DNA from: Mauremys mutica
Taxonomy: Eukaryota > Chordata > Testudines > Geoemydidae
Reading direction: 5' to 3'
DNA length: 64,000 nt
Assembly: GCF_020497125.1 (NCBI RefSeq)
Contig: NC_059079.1
Span: 13,163,553 to 13,227,552, forward strand
Shown here: in pieces, positions 22,965 to 32,304 of the stretch
Position numbering within the stretch: position 1 is the stretch's first letter
Layout: each line of letters starts with the position of its first letter
Translations under genes and position numbers: made by a program
The notes under the pieces: model-generated
The model's database searches: none
The model's input: the letters and a program-made list of their open reading frames with translations, nothing else
Told to the model about the DNA's origin: nothing

Positions 22965-23162
22965 GCTTCCCTGCCTCCACCTGGTTTGTTTCTTAATGAG
23001 CTCATTGAAACCAAGCTGGTGAACAAAGGGTTCCAGTTCTGTCATGTGTCTCCCAGTCCTAGCTTGGTCTCTGAACACCATGCAAGGGGAGCTCTGTACT
23101 TTGCTGAAGGCATCATGGACAGATCAGACAGGAATATTAAGGATAAAGTGAAGCATTTATAG
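22965..23162 (+). CDS. Candidate 3'-terminal coding exon (unproven)
   Basis: A strong splice-acceptor-like sequence (T-rich tract then ttttgcag) abuts an open frame that begins ASLPPPGLFLNELIETKL and ends IMDRSDRNIKDKVKHL before a TAG at 23160-23162. An aataaa lies at 23312-23317, about 150 bp after the stop, where a terminal exon would place one. There is no known transposon in the interval. I do not recognise the protein, and 66 open codons can occur by chance. No matching upstream exon was identified, so this may be a decayed or false exon. Confidence 0.25.
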   Translation, partial: ASLPPPGLFLNELIETKLVNKGFQFCHVSPSPSLVSEHHARGALYFAEGIMDRSDRNIKDKVKHL

Positions 23163-23635
23163 GTGCACATGGGAAAGGGAGAGGTTGTTGCTTTGTAGGG
23201 CCTCTTGGGGCTTCGTAATTAATGAAAAAATGAAGTTACACCATCAACACTATAATTTCCTTTAATCCTTTTGAACTCCCCGACCTGAATGATGACACTC
23301 ATTTCCATAAAAATAAATGGCAAGATGTTGTGCTACTTCCGCAGTCATATTCCACCTCAGGGCATGACAATGGCATAATTGCACTCCCTAAATAGAAGCA
23401 CATTCATGGCCTCACACTGATCACTCATAGCTCCCATTAAGTCAATAGTGGGTATGAGCACTCAGCACCTTTGAAAACCAAGTTATAAATTCCTAATCCT
23501 ACAAATACGTACACAAATAATATTTCTATTGAGTTACTCATATACATAAAGCTGTTCATCTACATAGCTCTAAGCAGGATTGAGGGCTAATGTTTCAACA
23601 GCAGCATTAATATCAGCTGAACCAAATTCTGCAAT
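23163..23635. other. Non-coding stretch after the exon candidate
   Basis: Contains an aataaa at 23312-23317 and a diverged short foldback piece near 23430 ('cccattaagtcaatagtggg'). Nothing else recognised. Confidence 0.4.
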
Positions 23636-23639
23636 TTGG

Positions 23640-24000
23640 AAAAAAATTCTGTTCTGATATGGAATGAAATGAAAACAATTCAGTATTTCCTAAAAAAAAA
23701 TAAATGAAATTCTGGGAAAAAAAATCATTTTGGGTGGATCAAAACATTTAGTTTTGATAAAATTGAAACATTTCATTCCAATTTTGACGTTTTTCAACTT
23801 TAAAAAATATGATATAAAAACCAACAATTTTTGTTTTGAAAAGTTATTTCGAAATAAAAAAGCAAAACGTTCCATTCAAAGAATGCTAAAATAGGACATT
23901 TTGAGATTACCAAAGTTCTTTAAACAATATTTCTACAAAAGTGACATGGTTTTCAAAACATTTTGATTATGACAGGAATGGCATTTTCATGGGGGGAAAA
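23640..24000. repeat. AT-rich 'aaacattt/aaatgttt' repeat
   Basis: Dense in 'gatcaaaacatttagttttg', 'gaaacatttcattccaattt', 'gacgtttttcaactttaaa' and 'ttgttttgaaaagttatttc'. It shares vocabulary and composition with the tract at 4330-4690 and its relatives. Class not determined. Confidence 0.5.
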
Positions 24001-24004
24001 ATGG

Positions 24005-24480
24005 TTCAACGAACAGTTCCTGACGAGGCCCAAGGTGAGCCCATATTCTAGCTGCTCTCAGTTCAATGCACAGCCAACTCCATTGTGCAGATGTCCTGCT
24101 ATTGGCTGAAGTAATTCTTCCTTGGGTGGGGATGTTAAGGTGTTAGGAGAATGTGCGCTAAAATATATTGGTGCTGCATCGAGGGCAGATATGGATGTGC
24201 TAAAATGTGCAGGCTGTAACCCCCAGTTCATGAGTCCCACCACAATATGTGTCTCTATGGGTCTGGCTACAGAAGACCAGCATCTCTCTGGGTTTGTGGG
24301 AGAACCAAATTCATTGTGGTCAGTTTCCAATCTACTGCCACGCTTCCTGAATTTTAAATGAATATTGGCGAATATTTGCAGTAAGATTTGTAAATTCACA
24401 ACTGGACGGAAGCCTTTCTAAAAGTCATGCTCTAGCTCAACCACACATTGTTGGGCTCAATTTATGACTCATTGAGAGAA
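24005..24480. other. Non-coding stretch, nothing recognised
   Basis: Frames on both strands between 24058 and 24399 have no recognised domain. Confidence 0.45.
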
Positions 24481-24484
24481 ATCT

Positions 24485-24556
24485 TTGGCCTGGGTTATGC
24501 AGGAGGTCAGACTTCGATGATCATTATGGTCCCTTCGGGCCTTAAAATTTATGAAA
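24485..24556 (+). mobile_element. CR1 LINE 3' terminus
   Basis: 'ctgggttatgcaggaggtca' and 'gacttcgatgatcattatgg' then 'tcccttcgggccttaaaatt' and 'tatga' form the typical CR1 3' end. Heavily 5'-truncated. Confidence 0.75.
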
Positions 24557-24708
24557 AACTTGATTCTAAGAATTCCATTCATCCAATCAGGAAGCAGAAC
24601 CAATAATGTGTGATTTGTCTATCCAGTCAAAAGTAGCCAGTGCAGCTTGAATTTCTTGAATACTCAAAGTGACCTGCTATTGGACAAGCTACAGTCCACC
24701 AAATAACA

Positions 24709-24895
24709 ATGTGGGCCAGGGCTGCCCGGGGAGGGGGGCGGGGAAGTGGGGCAATTTTCCCCAGGCCTTGGGCCCCACAGGGGCCCCCACGAGAATATAG
24801 TATTCTATAGTACTGCAACTTTTTTTTATGGAAGGGGACCCCGAAATTGCTTTGCCCCCGGCCCCCTGAATCCTCTGGGTGGCCCTGTTGTGGGC
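24709..24895. mobile_element. hAT-type MITE, 171 bp
   Basis: The element 24717-24887 starts cagggctgcccgggg and ends ctctgggtggccctg; the ends are imperfect inverted copies. The flanks atgtgggc (24709-24716) and ttgtgggc (24888-24895) match at 7 of 8 positions. GC-rich interior with poly-G and poly-C runs and an AT-rich centre 'gaatatagtattctatag'. No coding capacity. Confidence 0.75.
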
Positions 24896-24949
24896 GGTAA
24901 GGAAGGGCCAGCTACTTATCTCCTCTGTGCTCCAGGAACTACAGGGGGA

Positions 24950-25090
24950 AATAGAACCATAGAGTTTAAAGCCAGAAGGGATCACTAGATTATCTAGTCT
25001 TGGTTTCCTGTATTTCACCGGGCACCTGCACACTAAACCCAGCTATCGGAATAGACCAATGGATTACAGCCCTCAGGGGGCTAAACTATT
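24950..25090 (-). mobile_element. CR1 LINE 3' fragment
   Basis: Begins with the reverse of a CR1 terminus, 'aaccatagagtttaaagcca' then 'gaagggatcactagattatc' and 'tagtcttggtttcctgtat'. The right edge is approximate. Confidence 0.65.
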
Positions 25091-25492
25091 TTGTGCCAAA
25101 GGCAGAATAGGGGAGAAGAAGGTGCATCAATACCCAAGGCCTCTGCAGTTTCAGGGAGTTGATTAAATGACCAGTAGTTACAGAATGAAAGAGATCAATG
25201 CAACTAGCCATTGCACACACTAGTTGCTGTAGCCATTTATTTCCTGTTTTGAGATCATCCTGTGCCTTCCCTGCCACATCACTGAATTTTCCTCTTTGAA
25301 ACCTCCTTCTTTCCCCCCTCTTTTGGCATGTTGAATTTCAACATAAAAGGTATAGCTCTGCTGGTTTCTGAAGATATTCCAAAACAAAATGACTCTCAAG
25401 AGATGATTTGCAAACTTCACTGACATAGCAGCCAGCTGTGCATGACTGAAGCACGGGCACTTTCTTGGGATATTTTTGTTGTTTAGTGGAAA

Positions 25493-25700
25493 TGATAGAA
25501 TCATAGATATTACAGATGGAAAAGACCCATGAGTTTATCTAGTCTACCCCCAGCTGCTGCAGGATTGCTGCATACAATACATTCCTGAGCCCTCTGTCCA
25601 GACTAGGTTGAAATGACCCTAGCAATTGGGGGTCAGGGACTGTCACAGCTTCCTATGAGTGAAAAATAGCTTTACATCTCTGAAGAGTTTAAAGCTGCTG
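25493..25700 (-). mobile_element. CR1 LINE 3' fragment
   Basis: 'gatagaatcatagatattac' and 'agatggaaaagacccatgag' with 'ttatctagtctacccccagc' are a reversed CR1 3' end; 'ttcctgagccctctgtccag' and 'gaccctagcaattgggggtc' continue upstream CR1 sequence. No open frame survives. Confidence 0.7.
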
Positions 25701-25704
25701 CTCA

Positions 25705-26745
25705 GCAATGGCAACAAAATGTCCTGAGAGTGCACAGTGGAAGGAAATTCCCTGTAGCTAAGCTTCATTTCAGCATACGGTATTAGAACATGTGTAACCC
25801 ATTATGATAAACCTTTTGCTGGAAACTGCCTAACCTATGCACGATAAAGTCCTAATTAAGGGATTCTTTAAAAAGCAGAGGTACCAGCCACTATCAAGGA
25901 AAGGATAATGAGATGTGGTTTTGTATAATCCTCCCCTCCATCTTTATCCCTCAAGGGTGTCTGTGGCCATGGGCTGTCCCACTGTTGTTGCTAAGACCTT
26001 TATTTTAATTACAGGCCCCTCCAGCATAAGAACAATTCCCCAAGCCCTTGCAAAATACACCAACTGTACATAGGTTTCCTAGTATATGCACCTGTTGGTT
26101 CTTTTGTCAGGTCAGAGCGGACTGACCTTAAGGATAAGATTTCAGCTAATATGATAGTTACAGCAGGCAGAAACCTGAATTCGACTGTGGTCTTGTGGTC
26201 ACAGGTCATGGGAGTCTGAATATGGAGTAAAGATGATGCACTTAGTTTAAGAGGACAGGGGAGATAATAAAATTTCCATAAGGAAGCCCACTTGATTACG
26301 TTTTTCATTATGAAAGCAACTCTCACTGGAAATCTCCTTTCCTCAAATTGCTTGAAATCTCCCCACACCATTAGCTTTTGCCAACTTCTGCCTAGGGAAG
26401 GCTGTTGCCTTCCAGCATATCTCCTTTTGTAACATATTCAGGGAGACCAGCTAGCAGTTTTACTTCCCACTGGATATTCATCAGGTAGCCTTGCTGTCCC
26501 GCTCCTGTCTATTGTTTCCCTGGAGGACCAACCAGCTCCTCAGGAAGTTCCAAGAGGGGTGAAAGGTTCTGAAAGCCACCCTTGTAGTCAGTAGGAGAGG
26601 AAAGTGAGGCCAGGCACCCAAACGATGGGGTTCTCTGGTGCTGGAACAATTCCTAGAGGGACTCCCTGAGAATACACAGGTGTGGGTTAGACAGCATCAA
26701 CCCATCACTTTGGATGCAGCAGTAAAATTGACGGAGGAGCTTGTG
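25705..26745. other. Non-coding stretch, nothing recognised
   Basis: A minus-strand frame of 120 codons (26371-26009) has no recognised domain. No repeat identified. Confidence 0.45.
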
Positions 26746-26751
26746 GGGGCC

Positions 26752-27690
26752 AGGACCAGATTAACTCTCCTGTGAGCCTGGGGCTATTAGATTTTATGGG
26801 GCCCCTGCATATGTCTTTTTCCTAATTTAAAACAAAATGATCACAATGATGGCATCAAGGCTATACACGCTATACTAAACTTGCCTTTTCATTAACATAA
26901 AGCTGTTCTGTGGTTACCTTTCAGTCTTAAAACACGTAGAATATAGTTAAGTTAATTCAAAATAGCCTACTTCTTACCTTAGAACAGCTGTTATATTAGT
27001 TTCTTTCTGGGAGGGAGTTTGGGTGCAGGAGAGGATGTGGGGTGCAGGCCTTGGGAGGGAGTTTGGGTGAAGGAGGGGATTCTGACCTGGGGCAGGGGGT
27101 TGGGGTGTAGGAAGGGCTGCGAGGTGCAGGCTCCAGCTGGGAGGTGCTTACCACAGGCAGGAAATGTATCATGGGTCAAGCCCCAGCCAGAGCTCTTCTA
27201 GGCTCTTCCTTCTTCAGCTCCATGGCCTTGACAGCTGTGGGTTCCCCAAATTTCCTCCCCAGTTCTGGTCCTCTATAGTGTCGGCCCTCTTGCCTGGGGA
27301 AGGCCGCCTCCTCCAGGGCTGGATTAACACAGGGGCTTTAGGGGCTGCAGCCACGGGTCCTGGCGCAGCAGGGCTCAGGCAGGCTGTGTACATGCCGTGG
27401 GCCCACACTGCTCCTGGAAGCGGCCGGCTGCTGGCACGTCTCTGTGTGCCCCTGGGGGGAGGGGGACAGTGTGTCTCCGTGCGCTGCCCGCACCCCCAAG
27501 TGCTGCCTCCGCAGCTCCCATTGGCCGGTTCCTGGCCAATGGGAAATGTGGGAATGGTGCAGAGGTAGGGGGCAGCATGCAGAGCCGCCTCCCACCTCCT
27601 GCCAGGGGCTGCAGAGACGTGCCAGCAGCTGCTGCTTCCAGGAGCAACGTGGGGCCACGGCATGCAGGCAGCCTGCCTGAGCCCTGCTGC
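26752..27690. mobile_element. Composite GC-rich DNA transposon region (hAT-like)
   Basis: Two related starts in the same orientation are seen: 'caggaccagattaactctcc' near 26757 and 'cagggctggattaacacagg' near 27317. The first copy contains an imperfect direct repeat of 'gggagggagtttgggtg' near 27010 and 27052. The second contains a long nested palindrome at 27365-27690 (listed separately). I recognise the vocabulary from turtle GC-rich DNA repeats. The many 80-149-codon frames on both strands between 27164 and 27784 reflect high GC and inverted repeats, not genes. Confidence 0.55.
27365..27690. repeat. Nested GC-rich palindrome, about 326 bp
   Basis: The outer arms are exact for 22 bp (27365-27386 against 27669-27690, core gggctcaggcaggctg / cagcctgcctgagccc) and stay recognisable for roughly 90 bp through 'gctcctggaagc' and 'gctggcacgtctctg' against 'cagagacgtgccagc' and 'gcttccaggagc'. 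An inner perfect 10-bp pair, cccattggcc / ggccaatggg, lies near 27525-27545. Arms flank a spacer of about 100 bp. Confidence 0.85.
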
Positions 27691-28038
27691 ACCACGAGGA
27701 GTCCGGTGGCAGCTTAAAGACTAACAGATTTATTTGAGCACTACAAAAGCAGTTTTCCCTCTCTTGGTATTGACACCTCATCAATTATTGGGAGTGGACC
27801 CCATCCACCCTGACTGAATTGGCGTCGTCAACACTGGTTCCCCACTAAGAGAAGGTAACTCCATTCTCTTCATGTGCCAGTATATTTATGCCTGTATCTG
27901 TAATTTTCACTCCATGCATCTGAAGAAGTGGGTTTTTACCCACGAAAGCTTATGCCCAAATAAATCTGTTAGTCTTTAAGGGACCACTGGACTCCTCATT
28001 GTTTTTGTGGATACAGACTAACACGGCTACCCCTCTGC
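27691..28038 (-). mobile_element. Foldback SINE-like repeat
   Basis: Left part 'cgaggagtccggtggcagc' and 'taaagactaacagatttatt' is an inverted copy of the right part 'aaataaatctgttagtcttt' and 'gggaccactggactcctc'. The core reads 'gaagtgggtttttacccac' then 'gaaagcttatgcccaaa'. It ends 'gactaacacggctacccctc', the reverse of the plus-strand start. A duplication is unclear; it directly abuts the GC-rich palindrome. Confidence 0.75.
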
Positions 28039-28397
28039 TACTTGTACAAATAACTGGTTTACCCAACAGAAGGGTTACAAAATCTGCCCCTGATTTTCTT
28101 TTCTTCTGATGATTTTGTTACGTGTTTCAATGATCACCAACCTAACCATTCCATTTCTGAGGCTTTAATCAAACCCTCCAGACAATATATTAACATAGTA
28201 GCTTTGCAGTCTAACTTTAATGCTGATTGATTTTTTTAAAGGGTGGCTTTATTAAAGTGTTACATGCGTTTTAATGCTAAACACTAAACTAGACTGCTAA
28301 ATCTGTCTCTCTCAGTGGTAGAGACAAGGTGGGTGAGGTAATATCTTTTAAAAGACCAACTTCTATATTTAGCCTGGTATATAGTGGTCAGAGGGTT

Positions 28398-28670
28398 ATA
28401 GATGTCTCTAAAAACAACGAGGAGTCAGGTGGCACCGTAAAGACTAACAGATTTATTTGGGCATAAGCTATTTATTGGGGCAAAACTCCCCACTTCTTCA
28501 GGTGCATCTGTTCATTCAGATGCATCATTCAGATGCATCTGAAGAAGGGTTGCTTTTTTTTACCCACGAAAGCTTATGCCCAAATAAATCTGTTAGTCTT
28601 TAAGGTGCTACCCGACTCCTCATTGTTTTTGTGGATACAGACTAACACGGCTACCCCTCTGATAGATGTC
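28398..28670 (-). mobile_element. Foldback SINE-like repeat, 9-bp target duplication
   Basis: The element 28407-28661 is flanked by atagatgtc on both sides (28398-28406 and 28662-28670). The arms 'agactaacagatttatttgg' plus 'gcataagc' and 'gcttatgcccaaataaatct' plus 'gttagtct' pair over about 50 bp. The loop contains a small duplication of 'cattcagatgcatc' near 28513-28540. The second half has the conserved 'acccacgaaagctta' block. Same family as 7019-7221 and 27691-28038. Confidence 0.85.
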
Positions 28671-28674
28671 CCTG

Positions 28675-30525
28675 TTAAGTTTCTTTCTTCTTCATGCTGT
28701 GGCGTTTCCATCCCTCAGTGGTCACAGGCATCTAAAATGTGGAGTTTAGGTTCTTTCAATATAGGCTGAAGTGACACGTCAACTTGTGTGTGTAGAATGA
28801 ATAGGGGTGGGCTACAGCCAGCTGAATAAAAATAATAGCCTCTGTTTTGCAGGTTTAGTGGAGATTAGTGAGTGAGAAATATTTTTCCAGGAATTCTCCC
28901 TTGTCAGAGGAAGGAGATGGAATGCATGTGATTACATTTAACTAAGCTTAACTAAGAGGTACTTGAAGGGATTCTATGAAAAATGTCCTACTTTTGCACA
29001 ATGTGTAAAAGGGAGCATTTACCATTATGTTGAATAAATTGCCTTAACTGTTCTTGGCTAAAATATGCATCTGATGACAAATGTCTTACCATAGTCAAAA
29101 TTAGTAATGTATTTAGTTCAAATTCGCAGCGCCTTCCTTTCATCCAAGCCCCATAAAAGTCACAGCTTCTTGAGTGAAATACAATACAATTAATGCTGCA
29201 TTGTCTCTGTTATACTGGCCCTTTGGCATTTGGTGCCTTTAGAATTAAAAAATATTCTTAACTTCCTCCAAACCCCTCTATTAAACATCTCTGCCAAAGA
29301 GCCATCCCCCAGCCATTTAGACCACAGGGCAAAGAAAGAAATTTACTGGGAAAAATAATTCTCCCTGTCTTAGTTGAGCTATGTCCAGCAATTTGAACAT
29401 AACAGGATGGTCTAGAAGAATAATGCCTGGCTCCTCATTAATGTATTATTGTAATATGGGAAGAAAACAAGTGGTAAACAATTTTATATATTGTATAATA
29501 AAATTTTCCATAAATTTAATTTTCCTCAATCCTGTATTGATACAAATGGATTTTTTAAAGAACAATAGGAAAGTATTTGGGGGATTATATATATATTTTC
29601 AAAATTGCTTTTTCAGACCTCGGCCTCTTTATATATGTGTGCAAAATTGCACATATATGCCTCCGCTCATTAGAGGTGCAAACAGTTTGCATGCTCTTCC
29701 GAGGGTCTCACACCTGCATGCACAAAAGTGTTAGACTTTGCACCCTGAAAGTCAGTTGCACACCCAGCTGTTAGACCACTGACAGTGTGTGAGCAAGGGT
29801 TTGAGTTTTTAAAGCACACACACAGTTGGTTACAGCTGTAATATGTGGCTGCTTGTAAGTAAGTTACAGGCTTATTAACAAATTTGGGGCCAAATTGTGC
29901 TCTTGGTTATTTACTCACAGTTCCCCAGGATAATGACAGGAGCCATCTATCTATGGCCAAAGACAGAATATTAGTGCTTACTATTTGCATATCCAGTGGA
30001 GATAGTGATGCACCCTGTAGAAAAGCCCCAACATGTAGTTGGTGTGGGGAAGAATTATGATAGCATATACAAAGACAGCTTTTCTTTCCATTTGCAGAAA
30101 AATACTAAGGCCTGGTTGAAAGATACTACCTAAATATCTCTGTCACTCAAGTTATAATTGCCTTCTTTACCACAACGCTCAGTCTTGGTCCTTTATCTCT
30201 CTTGGCTGGTTCTATCACTCTTTTAAAGTTGTTTTGCAAAGTAGATTGCTCTTTCTGGGATAAGGGTGATATACAACAAGAGGGTCAGTTTTTCTATGTG
30301 TCTTCTGGTCTAGTTTCAAGGATAATAAAACCTTGAGTTTCTTTAGTAAAATAGCACCTTCTTTCTGTCTGTCCAGGTACTTGTATGGCCCTGATCACCC
30401 TAGTATCTGATCTACCTTATGTTGTTGCAGTAGGCATATTTGTGTGATTGAGGATTACTCACTGAAAGATTGAAGGTTAAGATGGTGGAAACTGAATGTT
30501 TGATTAAACAAACATTTTCAAGAAC
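28675..30525. other. Non-coding stretch, nothing recognised
   Basis: About 1.85 kb of AT-rich DNA with no recognised repeat or exon. The 117-codon frame at 29381-29734 lacks domains. Confidence 0.5.
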
Positions 30526-30529
30526 AAGT

Positions 30530-30720
30530 TTCTGGATTTGTCAAAACTTCTGAGGTTTTTCTGGAAAAACAAAACTGGAGGGTACAGTGTGATAACTGAA
30601 AACCAACAATTATTTCTGATAGAAACCTGAAAAAAATTGACACAAAAATTTTTGACGGAAAAAGAAAAAAAAATTCGAAAAATGTCATAGCAAAATAAAT
30701 GATTTCCCAAGCATCCTAGC
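30530..30720. repeat. AT-rich 'gaaaaa' repeat
   Basis: 'ctgaggtttttctggaaaaa', 'attgacacaaaaatttttga' and 'aaattcgaaaaatgtcatag' have the composition and short inverted blocks of the recurrent AT-rich family. Confidence 0.45.
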
Positions 30721-30844
30721 TGAAGAGTGACTTTGTACCTGCCCCAACCTCCTGAAATACATTGTTAATGGAAGAATACATGAGAAGGGATTTGGGTGCC
30801 TCAGAGGTATGGAGATGAGATATGATGAGAAATCCCTGTTGAGG

Positions 30845-32085
30845 AAAGGCTTCATATCTCAAGAAGAAATCTTGTCAAACCAACTATGTCTTTCTTTGAC
30901 AGGATAACAAGCCTTGGGGATGGGGAGAAGCAGGAGATACATCTTGACTTTCGTAAGGCTTTTAAAATGATCTCACATGAACGTCTCATAAGCAAACGAG
31001 GGAAATATAGCCTAGACAAACGTACTGTTAAGTAGGTACAGAACTGTCTGGAACACCATACGCATAGTTAGGAGTGGTTCACAGTCACGCTGAAAGGGCT
31101 TACATATCGAGGGATTTGTCCTGGGTCTGGTTTTATTCAATAGCTTCATAAATGATTTTGATAATGGCATAGAAAGTACACGTAAAGTTTGCAGATGATA
31201 CTAAGCTGGGAGGGATTGCAAGTGCTTTGGAGTACAACATTAGAGTTCGAAATGATCTTGACAAACTTAAGAAATGGTTTGAAATAAATAGGATGAAATT
31301 CAGTGAGGACAAATGCAAAGTTCTATGCTCAGTACTTCACTCAGGAAGGAGTAACCAATTGCACAAATACAAAATCAGAAATGACTGCCTAGGAAGGAGT
31401 ATTGCAGAACAGGATCTGTGGGTTATAGTGGATCACAAACCAAATATGAGTCAACAATGTAATACTACTGCAAAAAAAGCAAACATCATTCTGAGTTGTA
31501 TTAGCAGGAGTGTTGTAAGCAAGACACAAGAAGTAATTCTCCCACTTTACTCAGCACTGATAAGGCCTCAGCTGGAGTACTGTGTCCAGTTCTGAGCACC
31601 ACGTTTTGGGAAAGACATGGACAAATTGGAGAAAGTCCAGAAGAGAGCAAGAAAAATGATTGAAGGTCTAGAAAAAATGGCCTATGAGGAAAGGTTTAAC
31701 AAAATGTGTTTGGTCTGGAGAAGTAAAGCCTGAGGGGGAGGGTCATAACAGTCTTCAAGTACATAAAAGATTGTCATAAAGAGCAGGGTGATAAATTGTT
31801 CTCCTTAACCACCGAGGACAGGACAAGAGGTAATGGGCTTAAATTGCAGCAAGGGAGATTCACGTTGTTAGACATTAGGAAAAACTTCCTAACTGTCAGG
31901 ATGGTTAAAGACTGGAACAAATTACCTAGGGAAGTTGTGGAATTTCCATCATTGGTGGCTTTTAAGAACTGGTTAGACAAACACCTGTCAGGGATGGTCT
32001 AAATAATATTTAGCCCTGCCCCAGCATGGGGGACTGGATTAGAAGCACTATCAAGGTCCTTTCCAGTCCTACATTTCTGTGATCA
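30845..32085 (+). mobile_element. CR1 LINE, 5'-truncated, about 1.2 kb
   Basis: The copy runs from within the reverse transcriptase region through the C-terminal ORF2 segment into the 3' UTR ('gccctgccccagcatggggg', 'tcaaggtcctttccagtcct') and ends near 'tctgtgat'. ORF2 is broken by frameshifts and stops. Downstream sequence lacks a long octamer tail. Insertion boundaries are approximate at the 5' side because the start is diverged. Confidence 0.85.
30900..32002 (+). pseudogene. CR1 ORF2 remnant (reverse transcriptase and C-terminus)
   Basis: Pieces occur in the expected order across shifting frames: INDFDNG near 31150, an intact FADD catalytic motif at 31188-31199 in a different frame, then 31227-31595 with NDLDKLKKWFEINRMKFSED, RSIAEQDLWVIVDHK and LIRPQLEYCVQF before a stop, and 31796-32002 with [20 protein letters not shown] and [17 protein letters not shown] -1/+1 shift separates INDFDNG from FADD. 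The endonuclease domain is missing through truncation. Dead copy. Confidence 0.85.
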
Positions 32086-32300
32086 CCAGGTCACCAGTTT
32101 GAATCTAGCCCAAACTGGTAGAGATTGAAAGTTATTCAATGACATGTAAAGTCAGATGGTCTTAAACCAGGAGACAGGTGTCCATGTTACATCAAAAGCA
32201 CTTTTGCTGGCAATCTCTGCAAAGGTCAAGGATTAAATGAGCTGTGCAGATTGCACTTTACTCTCACCAGAGAGGTAGTCCTTCCAGCCCAGTGTTGCAC
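32086..32300 (+). repeat. Possible SINE fragment with B-box-like sequence
   Basis: 'ggtcaccagtttgaatctag' resembles a pol III B box (GGTTCGAATCC-like), and the following 'gtcagatggtcttaaaccag' and 'agcacttttgctggcaatct' look like a repeat I recall from reptile sequences. No A box or tail is clear. Confidence 0.3.
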
Positions 32301-32304
32301 CTCC

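Noticed and set aside
27164..27784. Cluster of 78-149-codon frames, both strands
   Set aside because: GC-rich palindromic repeat keeps all frames open; no protein family is recognised.
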